Shown piece after piece: positions 6,855 through 12,214 of a DNA stretch of 12,214 nucleotides (position 1 is the stretch's first letter; each line of letters opens with the position of its first letter). The stretch is from an uncultured Oscillospiraceae bacterium. GTDB taxonomy: Bacteria; Bacillota; Clostridia; Oscillospirales; Acutalibacteraceae. The stretch covers positions 1 to 12,214 of the forward strand of contig URED01000048.1 in NCBI GenBank assembly GCA_900546785.1. The letters run 5' to 3'. Under the pieces are notes generated by a model. That model ran no database searches, was not told the DNA's origin, and worked only from the letters and a program-made list of their open reading frames with translations. Position numbers and translations under genes: made by a program.

Positions 6855-7391
6855 TCAGAGCATTTTTTCAAGCAGATCGCAAGATGCGTTTATACGCGTC
6901 AAATATACATTCAGCGCCGCTATATCCCTGGCCTGCAAAAATTTCTTCTGCGCGGTATCAAACTGAGGGCGCGTTATCAGCTTTACGGTTTCTTCAAGAG
7001 TGTGCCAGCCAACCGCGGTTCCGTTCTTTCGCTCAAGATTTGTGAAAGACGGGGCCAAAAGCACACTGTGTGTTGATACAACGTAATAATAAGAGATCTG
7101 CGTATAATCGCAGTGCGCTCTGTTTTCTTCAATTATACCAAGTTCCTCAACAGCATCGCAGGAGCAACCCGTTTCTTCCATGAGTTCCCGCTTCAAGGCG
7201 GTCAAAATATCCTCATTATCTTCTATGCCGCCGCCCGGAAAACAATACATATTAAAACCGGCGCTGTACACAAGCGCATATCTGCCGTTGTTGTTTTTCA
7301 GTATGGCACGCGCGGTGCGCCGCGGTTTTGCACCTGACATTCCGCCGGCGCCGATGATATCCGCGTCCGTTAATCTCTTAATTATTTTCAT
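6855..7391 (-). CDS. Nudix hydrolase
   Basis: This 178-residue cytoplasmic protein has a complete Nudix box: Gly54, Glu60 and REL-x-EE-x-G at 68-75 (GGGIEDNEDILTALKREL then MEETGC). The glutamates bind the Mg2+ that drives cleavage of a nucleoside diphosphate linked to another group. Residues ~20-50 (ARAILKNNNGRYALVYS) are the usual first strands. Glutamate-rich ELGIIEENRAH follows the box, as is common in this family. The substrate (oxidised nucleotide, sugar nucleotide or other) cannot be read from sequence. A Shine-Dalgarno site AAAGGGA (complement of about 7397-7403) precedes the ATG. The gene is divergent from the GH18 gene and has its own promoter; no functional link to its neighbours is evident. 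Confidence 0.9.
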   Translation of the reverse strand: MKIIKRLTDADIIGAGGMSGAKPRRTARAILKNNNGRYALVYSAGFNMYCFPGGGIEDNEDILTALKRELMEETGCSCDAVEELGIIEENRAHCDYTQISYYYVVSTHSVLLAPSFTNLERKNGTAVGWHTLEETVKLITRPQFDTAQKKFLQARDIAALNVYLTRINASCDLLEKML

Positions 7392-7422
7392 ATCGATCCC
7401 TTTGGAAATGATTTACAGTGCA

Positions 7423-7451
7423 ATTATACAACAGTATCCGGTTTAAGGCAA
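7423..7451 (-). promoter_or_regulatory. Promoter of the Nudix gene
   Basis: On the minus strand TTGCCT (complement of 7446-7451), a 17-bp spacer and TATAAT (complement of 7423-7428) give a strong sigma-A-type match about 35 bases before the start codon. Confidence 0.72.
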
Positions 7452-7462
7452 CAGGAAATAAG

Positions 7463-7490
7463 ACTGCCGATTTATAGATGAATACTGCCG
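7463..7490. promoter_or_regulatory. Phased direct repeats between divergent promoters, possible operator
   Basis: ACTGCCG occurs at 7463-7469 and 7484-7490, exactly 21 bp apart (two helical turns). The flanks are similar (ACTGCCG-n-TT-n-AT). A third CTGCCG at 7525-7530 overlaps the -35 region of the GH18 promoter, 40 bp further on. The position between the Nudix and GH18 promoters fits a regulator site, but no regulator gene is nearby. Confidence 0.35.
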
Positions 7491-7520
7491 TTTCATGGGT
7501 GTAAATTTCCGTTTTTTGTA

Positions 7521-7549
7521 TTGCCTGCCGCTTTTTCTTATGCTAATAT
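7521..7549 (+). promoter_or_regulatory. Extended -10 promoter of the GH18 gene
   Basis: TTGCCT (7521-7526), a 17-bp spacer and TAATAT (7544-7549), with the TG of an extended -10 element at 7541-7542. The -35 box is identical to that of the divergent Nudix promoter. Confidence 0.68.
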
Positions 7550-7563
7550 TTAAATATAAAATC

Positions 7564-7570
7564 AGAGAGG
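7564..7570 (+). promoter_or_regulatory. Ribosome binding site that favours GTG 7580 as the GH18 start
   Basis: AGAGAGG abuts the ATG at 7571, leaving no spacing for initiation there. The in-frame GTG at 7580 lies 9 bases after it, a workable distance. The choice removes only three residues. Confidence 0.65.
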
Positions 7571-7579
7571 ATGATTACA

Positions 7580-9559
7580 GTGAAAGCAATAAAAAAGATT
7601 GCAGGGGCGATCAACTCACGCACGGGATCGTTTATCTTTTTTTCGCTTGCAGCAGCGGCATTCACGTTCTTTTACAGCAGCGACTGGGCTTACGGCTGGA
7701 TAGCCGAGCTTTACCCGCTGGGCGAAGGGTTTATCACGCTTATGCTCTGCCTGACGGGGATCTGCGCGGGTATTTCGCTCATCTCGCTTTTCATCAACGC
7801 TTTTAATATGAAAGGCAAGGCGGCAAAGGCCTTTGGCTTTATACATATCCTGTTTGCCGTAATAAGCGTGATTGCGTTTATTTACACTTTTGTTTTACTA
7901 TTCGGAATTGACCAGGGCTTTTCGGCAGCCGGATTTTCAAGAGGCTTCAGCAGCCTGATGCCAAATATAGGCTACCTCGGCGCCGCGCTTGCGATTGCCC
8001 TTGTTATAGCCGTTGCTCAAACATCAAAAAGAGCGGTTAAGGCGGTTATAGCCTGTGTGATTATAGCGGCTCTTGTAATCAGCCCCACGGCGTTTTCGGG
8101 CATAAGCGGCGCAAATGCAGGCACGCTGCCGCAGATCACGCTGGAATCGGAGGAGCTTATGGACGGCGCAAAGATCATTTACGAAAGCCTGAAGAAAGGT
8201 GAAAAGGCAGACGCTGCAAACCTGCTGACCGACGGTGAGGAATGCTGGACGGCACAGGACCCGGACGGTATGCCGGAGGAGGGCTTTCCCGACATTACCG
8301 GCAGCTATGTTGAAATACAGCTAAACGGTGAAAAGACTTTTAACACGGCAATCATTGAAGAGATCGGCAACGAGGCGCAGTATTTCAGACTTATGGCGCT
8401 TATTGACGGCGAATGGACGCTCCTTTACCAAAGCGAAAAGATACAGCAGCAGCGCCTATGCAGCTTTGACGCCGTCACCACAGACCGTATACGCCTTTGT
8501 ATAGACAAATTCAGGAGCACCGACACGCCTGTAAAGATCAGATCCATAAAACTATACAACGAACCAAAGCGAGATGCAGGTGATTTTGAAGTTACGGCGT
8601 ATCAGCGCCTGGACGGCGATGTGCCCACCGAAATACTTGCCCGCGGCGACGAGTATGTTGCAAACTATGCCCGCTTTTACGATGTTTACAGCACCATTAT
8701 CGTATTCGGCGCCGTACACTGGGACGAAAACGGCAATATGGGATTCGGTGACGGCGGCGAGGAACAGTTTGCACGCGAGATAGCGGCGCTGAAAGAGATC
8801 ATTTCCCGCCGTTCGAATCCGGAGCACGAAGTGAAGCTTGTTATAACCGCGCTTGCGGACGGCACATGGGGCGACGAACACAACGGCGTGAACGCATATA
8901 TGTCTGCATACTGGGAGAGTATTGCAGACAAAATAGCGGATTTCACAGCCAAATACGGCTTTGACGGCGTAGATATCGACTGGGAATACCCGCAGTCCGC
9001 AGCGGACTGGGAATGCTACGACAACTTTATCGCTCGCCTGGACGACCGGCTGCACCAAACCGATCCGAACGCCATACTGACGGCGGCGCTCTCCTCCTCT
9101 GCGCTCGGCATGAGCAGGGAAACGCTTGAAAGGCTTGACCAGATACAGTTTATGGCGTATGACGGAAATGACGAGGACGGTTACCAAAGCTCTCTCCAGC
9201 AGGCGCAGGAGGGAATCCAGGCGTTTATCGATAACGGTGCAGACATAAGCAAGATAAATATAGGCATTGCCGCTTACGGCAGACCGGTTGACCTTGCCCC
9301 GTATTGGGCCACATGGCGCGATCTTGACGAGGCAAATTACTGGGACAACAAATATTACAACGTGCATGATCTTGACCAAGTATATGAGGGTACGTTCTGC
9401 TCCCCCGCCCTTGCGGGAGATAAAACGGCATATGCGCTGTTTGCAGGCTGCGGCGGCGTTATGGTATTCAGAGTTGGGTGTGACAAAACGATGGACGATC
9501 CCAACAGCGTTGCCTGCGGTATAGAAAACGCGCTGAACAGATATTTTACCGAATGGTAA
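7580..9559 (+). CDS. Membrane-anchored GH18 glycosidase with five TM helices and a discoidin-like domain
   Basis: This 659-residue protein is counted from GTG 7580. Five hydrophobic helices lie at about residues 16-34, 50-74, 83-109, 128-146 and 153-175. Basic loops alternate with neutral or acidic ones, so the positive-inside rule gives N-in and C-out. Residues ~187-330 look like an F5/8 (discoidin, CBM32-like) sandwich: GSYVEIQLN, FRLMALIDGEWTLLYQS, TDRIRLCID and RSIKLYNEP. Residues ~335-659 are a GH18 barrel with FDGVDIDWEYP, where Glu469 is the acid and the DxDxDWE pattern is complete, and FMAYDGND, the usual MxYD strand. GH18 enzymes cut chitin-type chains or N-glycan cores at GlcNAc by substrate-assisted catalysis; which applies here is not visible. 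The multi-helix anchor, in place of a signal peptide, is unusual. A bidirectional terminator follows. Confidence 0.87.
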   Translation: MKAIKKIAGAINSRTGSFIFFSLAAAAFTFFYSSDWAYGWIAELYPLGEGFITLMLCLTGICAGISLISLFINAFNMKGKAAKAFGFIHILFAVISVIAFIYTFVLLFGIDQGFSAAGFSRGFSSLMPNIGYLGAALAIALVIAVAQTSKRAVKAVIACVIIAALVISPTAFSGISGANAGTLPQITLESEELMDGAKIIYESLKKGEKADAANLLTDGEECWTAQDPDGMPEEGFPDITGSYVEIQLNGEKTFNTAIIEEIGNEAQYFRLMALIDGEWTLLYQSEKIQQQRLCSFDAVTTDRIRLCIDKFRSTDTPVKIRSIKLYNEPKRDAGDFEVTAYQRLDGDVPTEILARGDEYVANYARFYDVYSTIIVFGAVHWDENGNMGFGDGGEEQFAREIAALKEIISRRSNPEHEVKLVITALADGTWGDEHNGVNAYMSAYWESIADKIADFTAKYGFDGVDIDWEYPQSAADWECYDNFIARLDDRLHQTDPNAILTAALSSSALGMSRETLERLDQIQFMAYDGNDEDGYQSSLQQAQEGIQAFIDNGADISKINIGIAAYGRPVDLAPYWATWRDLDEANYWDNKYYNVHDLDQVYEGTFCSPALAGDKTAYALFAGCGGVMVFRVGCDKTMDDPNSVACGIENALNRYFTEW

Positions 9560-9607
9560 GTGCAGCTGCAGACCGACACTTCACGTAATAACGTAATAAA
9601 ATAGAAA

Positions 9608-9639
9608 AAGGAGCTGTCTCTTCTTTGAGGCGGCTCCTT
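9608..9639. terminator. Bidirectional terminator between GH18 and DUF4838 genes
   Basis: AAGGAGCTGTCTC (9608-9620) pairs with GAGGCGGCTCCTT (9627-9639) over 13 bp with two G-T pairs, around the loop TTCTTT. T-rich sequence follows on both strands, so it can serve both convergent genes. Confidence 0.85.
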
Positions 9640-9655
9640 GTTTCTTGCTGTTTTA

Positions 9656-11626
9656 TTATTTTGCCGGGGCATCCTTTTTCTTTTTACGTTTCGTCTTTTT
9701 TACGATAAGCGCGACCGCGGCGGCGATACCGGCTGCAGCTACGGGCGCGGCAACGCAGGCGGTTATTTTATGAGCGGTATTTCTCAAAACCTGCGGATAT
9801 TCCGTTGAGATATACTCCTGCATGGTAACGCCGACTTCGTGCGGCTGCTCGATATCGTGCGTTTGCATGAGGGTGATGAATTGGGAAAAAGCGTCCTGTT
9901 TTCTGCTGTAAAGCAGATTTCCCTCGTTCATAACGGCATAGAGGATATTTATTTTGATCTCTTCGAGATAACGGGTAATCCTTTCATCACCGTTTACGGC
10001 AGTTATAGCATTATTGATCAGCTCCAAATACTTATCGTTATTCTTTTTGGAAAGATAATCACCGCTGTGCGAGGCAACGCTGTCATAAAGATCAAGATCC
10101 TCTGCACCGTTTTTCAGCTCGCGGTTCATGATGTCCATATAATCCGCAACATACACTGCCGCTCTGCCGTATGTAACGTTTAAATATTTGGCGATCAGAG
10201 CGCTTACGTCTGTATCGTTATCCCAAAGCTGTTTGGAAAGCACATAAGAACGCAGACGAGCCATCTCGTCATTCTTTTCCCTGCTGCCCTGGTGAAAAAC
10301 GGCTTTCACATTGTTTTGCATATAAAACTCGTGATTATCCTTTTGCACGTCAAAATTCGGATAAGGCATCAGGAGATTCTGAAAATCAATAACGTAATCC
10401 CATATCATAAGGCTTTGGCAAACGCCGCTCCAGCTTTCCACAAGCTCTTTCGTTTTGAACGCCTTTTCACTTGCGCCGTATTTATAGCTGTAAAGCTGGC
10501 CGGTATTAATGGGGCACAAAACGATGTTTACGTTATCCTCGCACATCATGCCCTTCGGCACGGTCTCATTGTAAAAATAAGCAAGCGTGGAGATGATCTT
10601 ATCCGGAAATCTTTGGGCCAGCGCGTTGATGACCGGCAGCATCGTGCCCATCATAGAGCCTGTTTTCTCAAGCACCTCGGCGCAGTTTTCACACTTGCAG
10701 TAATCATAGTTATCATTCAGGCTGAAATCCCAGTATTTTTTATCAGGCTCCGCCGCCATAAGCTGCGCCATTTTCTCCTCTATGATCGGATAGACCTCGG
10801 GATTCGTAAGGCAGAGCTGTGCCGGTTCGCCGTCTGCGTTATAGGAAAAATATTCCGGGTGGGTAGTCTGATACTCCTGCGGGTCTACAAACGTAAAGCT
10901 TGAATGGCACCAGGTACCCCAGCCGGCATTCTTTTCTATATCTTGAGCTACGGCGCCGTTGTTTTTGAGCTTTCTGTACCAGCCGTTTTGAGCAACCTCA
11001 TACTGAAACACCTTGCGCCACGCAAAATCGGGATTGCTTACGGTCACTGCCTGTTCAAGATAGACCGTAGGAAAATCGGGGACATAGTCAAAATCCTCAC
11101 GCACGAACATACATCCAAGCTGATCTTCAAGAAAGCCGTAAACGCCGTTATAAATATTTTCATCATCAAGCGTTAGGATAAATATCTGATCTTCGTCAAC
11201 GCGGATAAGATATCCGTCGTCCCGGATCTGAGAAGTATCGACTCCCGAGGAAAGCGCGGTATGGCCGAGACTGATAAACGCGCCGCCGGTGAAGGCGCTT
11301 TCCGGAATCACCGCAAACGCGCCGTTTGCACCGATAATATCATTCAGATACCCGGAAAGTTCCGCCGCAGCGGATATGACCGTATCGGAAGCGCCGTCCG
11401 GGTAAACGACGGAAAATCCGCTTGCTCCGTTTTCCGCAAGGCACATATAGCCCTCTCCGCCCTGCGCAAAGCGCGTTCTTGCTTCGTTCTCATCATAATC
11501 GTTTATATGAGAAACGATATCAAGCGTTTCGGAGGACATAAGTTCATCTTCACTTTCCGCGCCGAAAGCGGGAAAGCAAGTTAAAGCAGTGATAATTGAC
11601 AATACAATAACAATAATTTTTTTCAT
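9656..11626 (-). CDS. DUF4838 family surface protein with signal peptide and C-terminal membrane anchor
   Basis: This 656-residue protein has an N-terminal signal peptide (KK, hydrophobic core, likely cleavage after AFGA at ~23). Residues ~70-190 look like the N-terminal domain that precedes barrels in GH20 and alpha-glucuronidase-type enzymes. The DUF4838 region follows: WGTWCHSSF (236-244), HPEYFSYN (256-263), QLCLTNPEV (270-278), NDNYDYCKCENC (304-315, Cys310, 312, 315) and FPDKIISTLAY (340-350). A helix at ~620-641 and the tail KKTKRKKKKD anchor the C-terminus, leaving the bulk outside. The family has no firmly known reaction to my knowledge; its fold and frequent company of glycosidases suggest a carbohydrate role. 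The start is set by AAGGAG 7 bases upstream. Only 17 bases separate it from the YgiQ gene, so the two are probably co-transcribed. Confidence 0.83.
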   Translation of the reverse strand: MKKIIVIVLSIITALTCFPAFGAESEDELMSSETLDIVSHINDYDENEARTRFAQGGEGYMCLAENGASGFSVVYPDGASDTVISAAAELSGYLNDIIGANGAFAVIPESAFTGGAFISLGHTALSSGVDTSQIRDDGYLIRVDEDQIFILTLDDENIYNGVYGFLEDQLGCMFVREDFDYVPDFPTVYLEQAVTVSNPDFAWRKVFQYEVAQNGWYRKLKNNGAVAQDIEKNAGWGTWCHSSFTFVDPQEYQTTHPEYFSYNADGEPAQLCLTNPEVYPIIEEKMAQLMAAEPDKKYWDFSLNDNYDYCKCENCAEVLEKTGSMMGTMLPVINALAQRFPDKIISTLAYFYNETVPKGMMCEDNVNIVLCPINTGQLYSYKYGASEKAFKTKELVESWSGVCQSLMIWDYVIDFQNLLMPYPNFDVQKDNHEFYMQNNVKAVFHQGSREKNDEMARLRSYVLSKQLWDNDTDVSALIAKYLNVTYGRAAVYVADYMDIMNRELKNGAEDLDLYDSVASHSGDYLSKKNNDKYLELINNAITAVNGDERITRYLEEIKINILYAVMNEGNLLYSRKQDAFSQFITLMQTHDIEQPHEVGVTMQEYISTEYPQVLRNTAHKITACVAAPVAAAGIAAAVALIVKKTKRKKKKDAPAK

Positions 11627-11631
11627 ATTCT

Positions 11632-11638
11632 GCTCCTT
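11632..11638 (-). promoter_or_regulatory. Ribosome binding site of the DUF4838 gene in the 17-base intergenic gap
   Basis: AAGGAGC (complement of 11632-11638) lies entirely between the YgiQ stop and the DUF4838 start. This gives the downstream gene strong independent initiation on a shared transcript. Confidence 0.8.
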
Positions 11639-11643
11639 AAAAC

Positions 11644-12214
11644 TTATTTGCAGCGGCGCCTGGGTTTGGCGCCGTTTTTGTATCTGCCGCCCTTTGCGGC
11701 AGCGGCATTACCGCGAGACTGCGCGGACCGCGGGATAAGGCAATCCCTGCCGTTTCCGATAAGATCATACCTGCGTGCTTTTTTGAGCGCTTCCTCGCAA
11801 AGCTTGCGCTTTTTGGGATCGTAATACTGAAGCAGCGCCCTCTGCAGCGCCTTTTCAGGCTGCGTTTTTGCAACGTAAACGGGCTGCATCGTATAGGGAT
11901 CCAGCTCCGTATAAAACATGCACGTAGAAATCGTGCCCGGCGTAGGGTAAAAATCCTGCACCTGCTCCGGTCGTATATGGTTTCTTTTTAAAAAGCAGGC
12001 AAGCTCTATGGCGTCATCCAGCGTGGCGCCCGGGTGGGAGGACATAAGATACGGCACCAAATATTGTTCCTTATGCACCGAATCGGTATATTTAAAATAG
12101 CGCCTTGAAAATTCGATATAAGCTTCTATATGCGGCTTGCCCATTTTATCCAGCACGGCGGCGCTGCAATGCTCCGGCGCCACCTTAAGCTGGCCGGAAA
12201 CATGGTGTTTGACA
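11644..12214 (-). CDS. YgiQ family radical SAM protein, C-terminal part (5' end beyond the window)
   Basis: About 190 codons are visible and the frame is still open at the right edge. The last full codon begins at the complement of 12213, and reading continues through VKHHVSGQLK into VAPEHC. The GTG at 12183 is therefore internal (QLKVAPEH), not a start. MGKPHIEAY, QYLVPYLMSSHPG, QVQDFYPTPGT, STCMFYTELDPYTMQPVYV and KALQRALLQY are hallmarks of the YgiQ C-terminal half (including DUF3362). The radical SAM CxxxCxxC cluster lies in the unseen N-terminal part. The conserved part ends near DLIGNGRDCLIP, then comes a basic, low-complexity tail ending PRRRCK. The cellular role of YgiQ proteins is not settled. 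It is likely first in an operon with the DUF4838 gene, a pairing with no obvious functional logic. Confidence 0.92.
   Translation of the reverse strand, partial: VKHHVSGQLKVAPEHCSAAVLDKMGKPHIEAYIEFSRRYFKYTDSVHKEQYLVPYLMSSHPGATLDDAIELACFLKRNHIRPEQVQDFYPTPGTISTCMFYTELDPYTMQPVYVAKTQPEKALQRALLQYYDPKKRKLCEEALKKARRYDLIGNGRDCLIPRSAQSRGNAAAAKGGRYKNGAKPRRRCK
11654..11679. other. Strong GC hairpin at the 3' end of the YgiQ gene
   Basis: CGGCGCC (11654-11660) and GGCGCCG (11668-11674) pair perfectly around a 7-base loop. Five T follow on the plus strand, giving terminator shape for transcription from the left, although no plus-strand gene is there. On the minus strand it is the end of the YgiQ coding region (basic tail codons) with no T-tract after it. 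It could instead act as an mRNA processing or stability stem between the two genes. Confidence 0.6.

Noticed and set aside
8552..9379. 275-codon open frame on the minus strand inside the GH18 gene
   Set aside because: It is antisense to a recognised GH18 catalytic domain, has no family resemblance and no visible ribosome binding site.
10292..10903. 203-codon open frame on the plus strand inside the DUF4838 gene
   Set aside because: It is antisense to conserved DUF4838 motifs; the composition looks like a reverse-complement shadow.
12181..12183. GTG at 12183 as the start of a 179-residue protein
   Set aside because: The frame stays open to the window edge and the upstream codons (HVSGQLK) match the interior of YgiQ, so the gene is cut by the window.

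Overview
The window looks like chromosomal DNA of an anaerobic member of the Bacillota, probably a gut-associated Clostridia. This is inferred from the mix of families, not from a marker gene: a TetM-like GTPase fused to a YacP/Rae1 nuclease domain, an aldo/keto reductase with a two-cluster ferredoxin tail, a YgiQ radical SAM protein, and secreted or membrane-anchored glycoside hydrolases. Strong Shine-Dalgarno sites, sigma-A-type promoters and T-tailed terminators fit the same group. Base composition is near 50% GC by eye. No rRNA, tRNA, CRISPR array or transposase is visible.

Layout. Positions 1-181 hold two near-identical 87-bp direct repeats, each with two hairpins, running to the left edge. 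Next is a lipoprotein GH43 enzyme of the arabinanase type (259-1905, +) with a strong terminator. The gap at 1970-2157 holds what looks like the last 35 codons of a lost LysR-type regulator on the minus strand, then the promoter of the GTPase-nuclease fusion (2158-4743, +). A PPP-type metallophosphatase (4908-5588, +) follows with its own promoter and converges on a ferredoxin-type aldo/keto reductase (5630-6721, -). A Nudix hydrolase (6855-7391, -) is divergent from a membrane-anchored GH18 protein (7580-9559, +), with two opposed promoters and phased CTGCCG repeats between them. The GH18 gene converges on a DUF4838 surface protein (9656-11626, -). That gene is probably co-transcribed with the YgiQ gene that runs off the right edge (11644-12214, -).

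How the genes fit together. Three products (GH43, GH18, DUF4838) carry export or membrane signals and probably act on glycans at the cell surface, but they sit in separate transcription units and do not form one polysaccharide locus. The other genes are single-gene units with housekeeping or stress-type roles. The most interesting element is the 861-residue fusion. Its EF-G/TetM-like part should enter the ribosomal A site, and its C-terminal domain resembles Rae1, an endoribonuclease that cuts mRNA in the A site. Together they suggest a GTP-driven ribosome-rescue or mRNA-cleavage factor rather than a plain tetracycline-resistance protein.
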